Below, piece by piece: positions 1 to 7,345 of a DNA stretch of 11,795 nucleotides. The DNA is from CAIKLP01 sp039798705 (GTDB taxonomy: Bacteria; Bacteroidota; Bacteroidia; Sphingobacteriales; Sphingobacteriaceae): the NCBI GenBank assembly GCA_039798705.1, contig JBDKFN010000051.1, positions 1 to 11,795 of the forward strand. Direction: 5' to 3'. Positions within the stretch are counted from its first letter, which is position 1. Each line of letters begins with the position of its first letter. The notes under the pieces were generated by a model. That model was not told the DNA's origin, did no database searches, and worked only from the letters and a program-made list of their open reading frames with translations. Both the position numbers and the translations under genes were made by a program.

Positions 1-1
1 T

Positions 2-1648
2 CCTAAAGGACTTTGGGTTTTATTTGGAACAGAGATGTGGGAGCGATTCAACTTTTATGGAATGCGCGCCATTTTAACCTTGTTCCTAGTGAATTCATTA
101 ATGATGAAAGAAGAAGATGCTTCATTAATATATGGTGGATTTTTAGGTTTATGTTATTTAACTCCAATGTTAGGTGGATTTATTGCCGATCGTTTTTTTG
201 GAAATAGAAACTGTATCCTAATAGGTGGTTTAATGATGGCTCTTGGTCAGTTTCTACTTTTTGCAAGTGCGAGTATTTTTGGAACAAACTTACCTTTAGC
301 AAACACTTTAATGTGGTCTGCATTAGGGATCATTATTTTTGGAAATGGATTTTTCAAACCAAACATTTCTAGTATGGTTGGTAGCTTATATCCAAAACAA
401 GAAAAAAATAAATTAGATACCGCTTTTACCATTTTTTACATGGGCATTAATTTAGGTGCATTCTTAGGTCAATTAATTTGCCCATTAATTGGTGACGTAA
501 AAGATGCGGCTGGTATTAGAGATATTCATGCATTTAAATACGGTTTTTTAGCGGCTTCTATCGCTATGTTAATTGGTACAGCTGTATTTTATTTCTTAAA
601 AAATAAATATGTTGTATCTCCAGATGGAAAACCACTTGGAGGTTTGCCTTCGAAAAATGATAGTGCAGATTTTGAAGAAGGAGAGTCTCAAAAAGCAGTA
701 TTCTCTACAAAAGCACTAGTTACAGCGGTAATTGCATTCTTTGTTTTAGGTGCAACAATCCACTTTCAATTCGGACAGAATTTAATTTATTCATTAATTT
801 ATTCAAGTGGTTTAACGCTAGCGGGCTTAATTATTTCAGATTCATCTTTAACTAAAGTTGAACGCGATAGAATTTTTGTAATTTATATTGTCGCATTCTT
901 TGTGATTTTCTTTTGGGCAGCATTTGAGCAAGCAGGTTCATCGTTAACTTTCATTGCTGATAACCAAACCGATCGTAATTTCTTCGGATGGAATATGCCG
1001 CCTTCAATGGTGCAAATCTTCAATGGCCTATTTGTTGTTGCTTTTGCAGTGCCATTTAGTATGCTATGGGATTATTTAAGAAGTAAAGACAGAGAGCCAA
1101 TTTCACCAATGAAACAATCGTTTGGTTTAGCACTTATCGCATTGAGTTATTTTATCATTGCTTATAACGTAAAAGATTTAGGCAACAATGGTTTATTAGC
1201 GATTAAATGGTTAATCTTACTTTATTTAATTCAAACTGCAGCTGAATTATGTTTATCACCAATTGGTTTGTCTTTGGTAGGTAAATTATCGCCAAAAAGA
1301 TTTTCATCTTTATTATACGGAGTATTCTTTTTGTCAAATGCATCCGGTTACGCTTTAGCTGGAACACTTGGTTCTATTATGCCTGCAACAGGTGATAAAT
1401 TTATCAAAGCACAAGAATTAGGCATCGATTTACAAGGTGTATTGGATAAAAAAGTAGTTCCAACTGCAGAACAATTAACGTTATTGTCACAAAATCAAAT
1501 CACAGATCATAATCCTGTTTTTGCTGGATTTGAAATTCATAATTTGTTTGAATTCTTTATGGTGTTTGTGGTATTAACTGGTTTAGCAGCAATTATTTTA
1601 TTTGCGTTAACACCTAAATTGAAAAAATTAATGCACGGTGTTAGGTAA
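2..1648 (+). CDS. POT/PTR2-family proton-coupled di-/tripeptide transporter, 5' end cut by window edge
   Basis: Inner-membrane MFS symporter of the POT (PTR2) family, which imports di- and tripeptides with protons. The frame is open from base 2 and reads PKGLWVLFGTEMWERFNFYG, so the POT signature ExxERFxYYG begins at bases 32-34, before the first in-frame ATG at 35. That ATG is therefore internal, and the true start lies left of the window, probably by only a few residues. Counting from the first visible residue, the second PTR2 signature FYMGINLGAF is at 145-154, GFFKPNISSMVG at 116-127, a helix-7 motif FWAAFEQAGSSL carries Glu309, and helix 10 has ELCLSPIGLSLVGKLSP with Glu415; such glutamates are functionally important in characterised POTs. 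About twelve hydrophobic segments are visible, with a long loop near 461-511 before the last helix. The gene ends just before a palindromic terminator and converges on the MFS gene. Family call is secure; peptide as substrate is family-based. Confidence 0.95.
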   Translation, partial: PKGLWVLFGTEMWERFNFYGMRAILTLFLVNSLMMKEEDASLIYGGFLGLCYLTPMLGGFIADRFFGNRNCILIGGLMMALGQFLLFASASIFGTNLPLANTLMWSALGIIIFGNGFFKPNISSMVGSLYPKQEKNKLDTAFTIFYMGINLGAFLGQLICPLIGDVKDAAGIRDIHAFKYGFLAASIAMLIGTAVFYFLKNKYVVSPDGKPLGGLPSKNDSADFEEGESQKAVFSTKALVTAVIAFFVLGATIHFQFGQNLIYSLIYSSGLTLAGLIISDSSLTKVERDRIFVIYIVAFFVIFFWAAFEQAGSSLTFIADNQTDRNFFGWNMPPSMVQIFNGLFVVAFAVPFSMLWDYLRSKDREPISPMKQSFGLALIALSYFIIAYNVKDLGNNGLLAIKWLILLYLIQTAAELCLSPIGLSLVGKLSPKRFSSLLYGVFFLSNASGYALAGTLGSIMPATGDKFIKAQELGIDLQGVLDKKVVPTAEQLTLLSQNQITDHNPVFAGFEIHNLFEFFMVFVVLTGLAAIILFALTPKLKKLMHGVR

Positions 1649-1667
1649 TTCCTAAACACACATTCAT

Positions 1668-1701
1668 AAAAAAAGCGGCTGAATATTCAGCCGCTTTTTT
1701 T
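1668..1701. terminator. Bidirectional intrinsic terminator between convergent genes
   Basis: A perfect 17-base inverted repeat: seven A, GCGGCTGAAT, then ATTCAGCCGC and seven T. The GC-rich stem with flanking A and T tracts works in either direction, ending the + strand peptide transporter gene and the minus-strand MFS gene. It overlaps the TAA stop of the MFS gene (1700-1702) by two bases. Confidence 0.92.
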
Positions 1702-2875
1702 ATTTTATTTGATAGGGTACCCGCCATAAAAAATATAGAAAAACCAATGAGGTTCCTATGCCAGTATATATAAATAATGTATTAGCTCCTAGATGATACC
1801 AGATTAATCCTGCGGTAGAACTAGACACAAGTGTTGCAATACTTTGAAGGCTTGTGAAAGTGCCTATTGCAGTTGCGGTATGTTCTTTTTTAGTAACATT
1901 AGAGATCCAAGCTTTTGCAATTCCTTCGGTTGCGGCAGAATATATTCCATAAATAAAAAACAGAAAAATAAGTAAAGATGTTCCCTTGAAAAGGGCCATT
2001 CCAAAATAGGTGAATGCAAAGATTGCTAGACCAAATAAGAAAATTGTTTTCAATCCTATTCGATCAGCAAGTGCACCCATCGGGAATGAAAAGAAAGCAT
2101 AAATGAAATTATAGAACATAAATAAGCCGATCACATAGGTGTCGTTGACTCCGTAATCTTTGGCTTTCAATAATAGAAAAACATCTGAACTATTAATTAA
2201 ACTAAATGCCACAAGACCTATTGTTAGTTTTTTGTAGTTACTAGAACTGTTTTTCCAAAAGGACAATAAACCTCTTAGTTTGAAACTTTCCTTTGTCGCT
2301 TCTTTGATGGTGAGTTTACTTTCTTTAATTAATCCCGAAGTCAGGATGGCTAATAAACCTGGAAAAAATGCGATTAAAAAAAGGTTTTTATAGTCGTTAG
2401 GGTAGTAGTGTAAATATATCAATGCAATTCCTGGTCCTAAAACAGCTCCAAATGTGTCTAAGGCTCTATGGAAACCAAAAACTTTTGCTTTATTACTAGT
2501 TGTGGTCTCGTCAGACAACAATGCGTCACGGGCCGCGGTTCGAACTCCTTTACCAAGTCGATCTAAACTACGCATCAGAAATACCCAAAAAGGATTTGCT
2601 ATCAATACTAATAAAGGTCGGGCAATGCCACTCATTCCATAACCTACTTGAATAAAAGGAACTCTTTTACCCGATTGGTCCGACCACTTTCCAAAATAAC
2701 CTTTGCTTAAACCTGTAATGGCTTCTGCAAAACCTTCAAATACACCTATTAGAACAATTGAGAACCCAAGTGATTTCAAATAAATTGGTAAAATTGGATA
2801 CAACATTTCGCTAGACATATCCGTAAATAAGCTAACTAATGAAAGTATCCAAATGGTTTTGGTGATGTATTTCAA
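1700..2875 (-). CDS. MFS transporter, MJ1317-like type, TTG start
   Basis: Inner-membrane major facilitator of 391 residues with about twelve hydrophobic segments, the usual MFS length. The N-terminus contains SLFTDMSSEMLYPILPIYL (residues 15-33), the MFS motif A region GYFGKWSDQSGKR at 59-71 with a second copy GALADRIGLK at 267-276, and a conserved loop DRLGKGVRTAARDALLSD at 105-122. This combination recalls the MJ1317-like MFS group, whose substrate is not established; drug or metabolite efflux is only a guess. The frame has no ATG between an in-frame stop at 2903-2905 and Met20, and starting at Met20 would cut the first helix, so TTG at 2875 is the best start. It lies 16 bases after the stop of the peptidase gene, so it is probably the last gene of a three-gene operon and may be translated by coupling. 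No Shine-Dalgarno sequence is seen. Confidence 0.88.
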   Translation of the reverse strand: MKYITKTIWILSLVSLFTDMSSEMLYPILPIYLKSLGFSIVLIGVFEGFAEAITGLSKGYFGKWSDQSGKRVPFIQVGYGMSGIARPLLVLIANPFWVFLMRSLDRLGKGVRTAARDALLSDETTTSNKAKVFGFHRALDTFGAVLGPGIALIYLHYYPNDYKNLFLIAFFPGLLAILTSGLIKESKLTIKEATKESFKLRGLLSFWKNSSSNYKKLTIGLVAFSLINSSDVFLLLKAKDYGVNDTYVIGLFMFYNFIYAFFSFPMGALADRIGLKTIFLFGLAIFAFTYFGMALFKGTSLLIFLFFIYGIYSAATEGIAKAWISNVTKKEHTATAIGTFTSLQSIATLVSSSTAGLIWYHLGANTLFIYTGIGTSLVFLYFLWRVPYQIK

Positions 2876-2891
2876 CTTTGTTTTTAAATAA

Positions 2892-5099
2892 TTAAAGATT
2901 AGTCAAAATAAAATCAGTCATTAAATTATATAAATGTAAACGTGTATTTCCTCCAGCAATGGAATGGTTTTTATTTGGATAATAAGCTGATTCAAATTTT
3001 TTGTTAGCTTTAATCATTGCATTTACCATATCAGCAGAATTTTGAAAATGTACATTGTCATCTGCTGTTCCATGTACGATTAAATACTTGCCTTTTATTT
3101 TATCTACAAAGTTGATCGGAGAGTTATCTTCATATCCCGATTTATTTTCTTTTGGTGTATGAAGGTACCTTTCGGTATAAATTGAATCGTAATATTTCCA
3201 ATTGGTAACGGGTGCAACAGCAATAGCCATTTTAAAATAATCAGCACCTTTTGTAATGGCTAAAGATGACATATATCCGCCAAAACTCCAACCTTGAATG
3301 CCAATGCGGCTAGCATCTACATAGCTTTGATTCCCTAACCATTTAGCGGCATTTATTTGATCTTCAATTTCAAGTTTGCCTAATTGTAAGAAAGTGCTTT
3401 TCTTAAATGCAGCTCCTCTTGCGCCAGTACCTCTGTTGTCAACACATACTACAATGTAGCCTTTTGAAGCTAACATTTGATACCATAAATAATTTGCAGC
3501 ACCCCAAGCATCTGTTACCTGTTGGCTTCCAGGGCCTCCATATAAAAACATAAACACAGGATATTTTTTATTGGCATCAAAATCTAACGGTTTAATCATC
3601 CATGCGTTTAGAGGTGTATTATCTGCACCTGGAATGATTAGAAATTCTTTTTTACTCAAAGCATAATCATTGAGTTTATCCTTCAGCATTTTATTTTCTT
3701 CTAAGACCCTTAATTGTTTACCTGTTTGATCGTGTAAGCTAATGAAATTAGGCGTATTGGCATTTGAATAGAAATTAATAAAATAGGCACAATCTGTACT
3801 GAATTTAGCGGTATTAGTACCGATGTTATTAGTTAATTTTTGAATTCCCTTTCCATTAATGCCAATTGAATAAATTTCTCTTTGCATGGCATTTACTTTT
3901 GCAGCTTGAAAATACAACTTACTTTCAGCATGATTAAGGCCATAAAATTCTGTTATTTCCCAATTACCTTTAGTAATCTGGTTAATTAAACGACCTTTCA
4001 TGTCATATAAATATAAATGATTGAAGCCGTCTTTCTCAGAGCTAATGATAAAAGCACTATTATTTTTCAAGAAGTATAAATCATCATTGATGTCGATGTA
4101 GGTATTGCTTTTTTCGGTTAACAATACATTTGCTTTACCGGTTAATGCATTAACTAGCAAATAATCTAATTGATCTTGGTGTCTGTTGAGTCTCAATACA
4201 CATAAGGTGTTTGCTTGATTTGTCCATTTAATTCTTGGAATATATTGATTGGTGTCTAATCCAATTTCAACAGGAATGGTTTGTTGGGTGTTAAGGTGAT
4301 AAATGTGTAAGCTTACTTTTGCATTTGCTTCGCCCGCTTTTGGATATTTATATTGATATTCATTCGGATATAAAGCGCCGTATTGTGTCATACTAAAGCG
4401 TCTTACGTTGCTTTCGTCAAATTTATAATAAGCAATTTTTTTGCTGTCTGGCGACCAAAAAAATGCGCGAGTAAAAGCAAATTCTTCTTCATTCACCCAA
4501 TCGGTACCACCATTAATAATCTGTTCCCATTCGCCATCTTCGGTTATTTTAGTTTCTAAACGAGTGGCAATATTTCTGATGTAAATATTATTATTTCTAG
4601 CAAATGCAATGTTTAAACCATCGGGCGAAAATGTTGCAAACTGTTGTTTGCCATAATCTGAAAGGTTCTGCAGGCTTTTGTTTGCGCGGTTGTATATATA
4701 GCATATTTCTTTAGTAGAACGTCTATAAATACTTTCTGCGTCTGTACTTAAGATTAATTGTTTTTCGTCGTCACTAAATGAATAAGATTCTAATTTAACT
4801 TGAACAATTTCATTCGGCAATTTGATTTGAAGTTCTTCTTCCTTTAAAATGGTGTCTGTTACCGCACCTGTTGCATAGCTATATGCAAGAAGGTATTTCT
4901 TTTTACTAATGGGGTCGGTATATATACTACTATAGCTTTTCCCATCATTCATTGGGTTTAAGCCACTGATACTTTTGGAGCCAAAGTAGTTTTTACCCCA
5001 TATTTCTTCGTTGGTTAATGTTTTTTTATTGCTTTGCACTTGCGCGATAGCGTTTATAAAAAGCAATAAAGCAATGCTTAAAAAAGAAAATCTTTTCAT
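2892..5099 (-). CDS. Dipeptidyl peptidase IV-like S9 family serine peptidase, secreted
   Basis: Predicted exported exopeptidase that removes X-Pro or X-Ala dipeptides from the N-terminus of oligopeptides (MEROPS S9B). The 735-residue length fits bacterial DPP4. Residues 1-19 form a Sec signal peptide ending in an Ala-rich site (NAIA), with no lipobox Cys. Residues about 40-480 form the beta-propeller, including the substrate-clamping double Glu in DWVNEEE (Glu204-206). The C-terminal alpha/beta-hydrolase has the oxyanion Tyr520 (LYGGPGS), nucleophile Ser605 in GWSFGGY, Asp680 and Asn682 in HGTADDNVHFQ, and His712 in NKNHSI, so the triad is complete. The segment APVTNWKYYDSIYTERY (629-645) also matches the DPP4 active-site wall. 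The ATG start lies two bases after the stop of the upstream secreted-protein gene, indicating one operon. Activity is inferred from family; a prolyl tripeptidyl peptidase-like specificity is the main alternative. Confidence 0.95.
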   Translation of the reverse strand: MKRFSFLSIALLLFINAIAQVQSNKKTLTNEEIWGKNYFGSKSISGLNPMNDGKSYSSIYTDPISKKKYLLAYSYATGAVTDTILKEEELQIKLPNEIVQVKLESYSFSDDEKQLILSTDAESIYRRSTKEICYIYNRANKSLQNLSDYGKQQFATFSPDGLNIAFARNNNIYIRNIATRLETKITEDGEWEQIINGGTDWVNEEEFAFTRAFFWSPDSKKIAYYKFDESNVRRFSMTQYGALYPNEYQYKYPKAGEANAKVSLHIYHLNTQQTIPVEIGLDTNQYIPRIKWTNQANTLCVLRLNRHQDQLDYLLVNALTGKANVLLTEKSNTYIDINDDLYFLKNNSAFIISSEKDGFNHLYLYDMKGRLINQITKGNWEITEFYGLNHAESKLYFQAAKVNAMQREIYSIGINGKGIQKLTNNIGTNTAKFSTDCAYFINFYSNANTPNFISLHDQTGKQLRVLEENKMLKDKLNDYALSKKEFLIIPGADNTPLNAWMIKPLDFDANKKYPVFMFLYGGPGSQQVTDAWGAANYLWYQMLASKGYIVVCVDNRGTGARGAAFKKSTFLQLGKLEIEDQINAAKWLGNQSYVDASRIGIQGWSFGGYMSSLAITKGADYFKMAIAVAPVTNWKYYDSIYTERYLHTPKENKSGYEDNSPINFVDKIKGKYLIVHGTADDNVHFQNSADMVNAMIKANKKFESAYYPNKNHSIAGGNTRLHLYNLMTDFILTNL

Positions 5100-5101
5100 G
5101 A

Positions 5102-5983
5102 TTATTTTTCTAAAGGGTTATTAAATTTAGCGTCATTGATAGAGGGTTCGTTTCTTAAATCGATTTTTTCCATTAAAAACCATTTGCCTCTTTTGTATTT
5201 TAATCCATCATAGGAAAGGTCTGGTCCATATACCTCGAAATTGCCTTCACTGCGGGCATTTGGAGCTGCTAAATGGTCATATACAATCCATTTTTTATCT
5301 GTAAGGTAGCGCAACATCATACTTGCCTGTGAAGTATATTCAAATACCATTCTTTTTTGTGTTTTGTTTTTAAGCTTAATGATATCGGCACCAAAAATTG
5401 GGCTTCCATCTTTTGCAAAACTCAGCACTTCAATTACTTTTTGTTGGCTATTTCGGTTATGGCCTTTCCATCCTAATAAAACATATTTTTTATTTTTAGT
5501 CGAACCTCGTTTTGGAACAATAATGGTGTAATAATGGGCGCCGTACCAGCCGTCTTTATTTAAAACAGTGTCTTGAGGGTTTTGAATAAAAGCAGAATTG
5601 TCAAAAAGAGGGTAGAGTGCTAATTTTTTCGGATCATTTTTTTGTATCGCTCCATAATATCGATAATGACCATCATCGGTACGGAGGTGCCAAGTGAAAA
5701 TTCTGAATTGATTATCTGGTGAGTTTAATATTGAAATAGAAACAACAGAGTCGAATGGGAATTCAAAAGAGTTAGGAATTTTTAAAGCAGAAACTAAAGT
5801 TTTGATAAAAGTAAAAGTGCTGTTTCTTCTAATTAATTCATCATGGTCATTTACAATTTTATAAGACAAGCTTTTTAAAGAATCTTGAAGTAAATAAAAT
5901 TGCGGATCAAATTTTGCTTTTTCTTGCGCTTTGCCTAATTGAAAAACAAACAATAATGAAATACCTAATACTAACTTTTTCAT
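5102..5983 (-). CDS. Secreted protein of unknown function, first gene of the peptidase operon
   Basis: I do not recognise a named family. The 293-residue product begins with a clear signal peptide (MKKLVLGISLLFVFQLGKAQ), with likely cleavage near residue 19-20, and the mature part has no further membrane segment and no cysteine, so it should be soluble in the periplasm or outside the cell. The mature region is rich in aromatic residues and Lys/Arg/Asp/Asn, with beta-like stretches such as FRIFTWHLRTDDGHYRYYG (93-111), YVLLGWKGHN (167-176), KKWIVYDHLA (230-239) and GLKYKRGKWFLMEKIDL (260-276). An amphipathic, helix-like region follows the signal peptide (about 28-68). Its stop is two bases before the start of the DPP4-like gene, so the two are very probably co-transcribed and possibly translationally coupled; a partner or accessory role in peptide processing is inference only. 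A candidate promoter sits just upstream. Confidence 0.85.
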   Translation of the reverse strand: MKKLVLGISLLFVFQLGKAQEKAKFDPQFYLLQDSLKSLSYKIVNDHDELIRRNSTFTFIKTLVSALKIPNSFEFPFDSVVSISILNSPDNQFRIFTWHLRTDDGHYRYYGAIQKNDPKKLALYPLFDNSAFIQNPQDTVLNKDGWYGAHYYTIIVPKRGSTKNKKYVLLGWKGHNRNSQQKVIEVLSFAKDGSPIFGADIIKLKNKTQKRMVFEYTSQASMMLRYLTDKKWIVYDHLAAPNARSEGNFEVYGPDLSYDGLKYKRGKWFLMEKIDLRNEPSINDAKFNNPLEK

Positions 5984-5999
5984 CGATTTTAAATTTAGT

Positions 6000-6030
6000 T
6001 AAATATAAAAAATAAAAAAAGGCATATCAA
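6000..6030 (-). promoter_or_regulatory. Candidate Bacteroidota-type promoter for the secreted protein/DPP4/MFS operon
   Basis: On the minus strand a TTG (6030-6028) is followed after 20 bases by TATATTTA (6007-6000), one mismatch from the Bacteroidota -7 element TAnnTTTG. The expected transcription start would lie a few bases further on, giving a very short leader before the ATG at 5983. The -33 element falls inside the hairpin of the preceding terminator. In AT-rich DNA such matches arise by chance, so this is only a candidate. Confidence 0.3.
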
Positions 6031-6047
6031 GTGATATGCCTTTTTTT
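6014..6047 (-). terminator. Intrinsic terminator of the thiolase gene
   Basis: Seven A, stem GGCATATCA, a two-base loop, matching stem TGATATGCC, then seven T. Because the flanking tracts are symmetrical it reads as a terminator on both strands, but the gene it serves is the minus-strand thiolase ending at 6065, 18 bases away. It insulates the thiolase from the peptidase operon downstream. Confidence 0.88.
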
Positions 6048-6064
6048 ATAGATATAAAATGGGT

Positions 6065-7243
6065 TTAGTTCATTCTCTCAATAACAACTGCAGATGCACC
6101 GCCACCGCCATTGCAAATAGCTGCAACGCCAATTTTTCCATTGTTTTGTTTCAAAACAGAAAGTAAGGTTACGATAATTCTACAACCTGAACTTCCTAGT
6201 GGATGGCCAAGTGCTACAGCGCCACCATTTACATTTACTTTATTTGAATCTAATTTTAACTCTTGGTTATTAGCTAATGCCACTACTGAAAATGCTTCAT
6301 TGATTTCATAAAAATCAACTTGATCTGCATTGATTCCTGCGTTAGCAAGTGCTCTTGGAATTGCTTTTGATGGTGCAGTAGTAAACCATTCTGGAGCTTG
6401 TTGTGCATCGGCATATCCAATTATTTTAGCTAAAGGTTTTAACCCCAATGCCAATGCTTTTTCTTCAGACATTAATACCATTGCAGATGCGCCATCATTT
6501 AAAGTTGATGCATTTGCGGCTGTTACTGTTCCGTCTTTTTTAAATACGGGTTTAAGCGTAGGTATTTTGTCAAATTTAACAGCTTTAAATTCTTCATCTT
6601 CTGATACAACAGTTACAGCGCCTGCTCTACCCGGAATTTCTACATTAACAATTTCTTCTTTGAATAATCCTTTCTCATATGCTGCTTGTGCTCTTTGATA
6701 ACTTTCAATTGCAAACACATCTTGTTCTTCTCTGCTAATGTTACAAGTACTTGCGCATAATTCTGCAGCATTACCCATGTGGTAATCGTTGTAAACATCC
6801 CACAATCCATCTCTGATTAAACCATCCGTTACTTGTTGGTGTCCCAATTTATATCCTTGTCTTGCTTTATCTAAGTAGAAAGGTACGTTACTCATACTTT
6901 CCATTCCGCCAGCAACAACAACTTCGTTGATGCCTAATGCAATACTTTGTGCAGCAAGTATTACTGCTTTTGTGCCAGAAGCACAAACTTTATTAATGGT
7001 AGTACTTGGAATATCTCCAAGTCCAGCAAATTTTGCAGCTTGAGTTGCAGGTGCTTGTCCTAAATTTGCGGAAAGCACGTTGCCCATATAAATTTCTTGA
7101 ATTTGATCGCTTGCAATACCAGCGCGCTTAACTGCTTCTTGAACAGCAATAGCGCCTAATTTGGTTGCTGAAACAGCACTTAACGAACCGCCAAAACTAC
7201 CCATTGGTGTACGGGCTGCGGAAACAATTACAACATTTTTCAT
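6065..7243 (-). CDS. Acetyl-CoA C-acetyltransferase (acetoacetyl-CoA thiolase)
   Basis: Cytoplasmic thiolase II type enzyme that interconverts two acetyl-CoA with acetoacetyl-CoA plus CoA. The 392-residue length is standard for the family. The nucleophilic cysteine is Cys87 in NKVCASGTKA, NEAF lies at 315-318, the histidine is His347 in GGAVALGHPLGSSG, and the second active cysteine is Cys377 in CNGGGGAS, so all catalytic residues are present. The segment DGLWDVYNDYHMGNAAE (145-161) resembles that of mitochondrial ACAT1-type thiolases, favouring a short-chain acetoacetyl-CoA enzyme over a long-chain beta-oxidation thiolase, though FadA-like use cannot be excluded. The ATG start opens directly on the conserved N-terminal strand KNVVIVSAARTPMGSFGG. 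It is transcribed alone: divergent from the phosphodiesterase gene, with its own terminator downstream. No partner dehydrogenase or CoA-transferase gene is in the window, so the pathway stays open. Gene symbols atoB, thlA or phaA would all be guesses. Confidence 0.95.
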   Translation of the reverse strand: MKNVVIVSAARTPMGSFGGSLSAVSATKLGAIAVQEAVKRAGIASDQIQEIYMGNVLSANLGQAPATQAAKFAGLGDIPSTTINKVCASGTKAVILAAQSIALGINEVVVAGGMESMSNVPFYLDKARQGYKLGHQQVTDGLIRDGLWDVYNDYHMGNAAELCASTCNISREEQDVFAIESYQRAQAAYEKGLFKEEIVNVEIPGRAGAVTVVSEDEEFKAVKFDKIPTLKPVFKKDGTVTAANASTLNDGASAMVLMSEEKALALGLKPLAKIIGYADAQQAPEWFTTAPSKAIPRALANAGINADQVDFYEINEAFSVVALANNQELKLDSNKVNVNGGAVALGHPLGSSGCRIIVTLLSVLKQNNGKIGVAAICNGGGGASAVVIERMN

Positions 7244-7345
7244 AGGTTTTGATTTTTTACAAATTTAAGCATTTAATTGATGGAGATCTATGATTTTCTG
7301 TATTTTATTGAGTAAAAACTATGTTTTTTCTTAATTTCACCCCAC
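7244..7345. promoter_or_regulatory. Divergent promoter region between thiolase and phosphodiesterase genes
   Basis: This 102-base AT-rich gap must contain the starts of two divergent transcripts. On the minus strand, TAAATTTG at 7267-7260 is a perfect match to the Bacteroidota -7 element TAnnTTTG, 16 bases before the thiolase ATG, but no TTG is found at the expected -33 distance. For the + strand gene only weak options are seen: TTG at 7277-7279 followed after 21 bases by TATTTTAT (7301-7308). No clear operator palindrome or structured leader is visible. Confidence 0.4.

Noticed and set aside
35..37. ATG as start of the peptide transporter gene
   Set aside because: The reading frame is open to the left edge and encodes the conserved POT residues PKGLWVLFGTE before this ATG, so it is internal.
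6330..6698. Open frame of 122 codons on the + strand
   Set aside because: It lies wholly antisense to the well-supported thiolase gene and shows no family features of its own.
7277..7308. Promoter for the phosphodiesterase gene (TTG, 21 bases, TATTTTAT)
   Set aside because: The -7 element misses two of the conserved bases, so it is mentioned only within the intergenic region.
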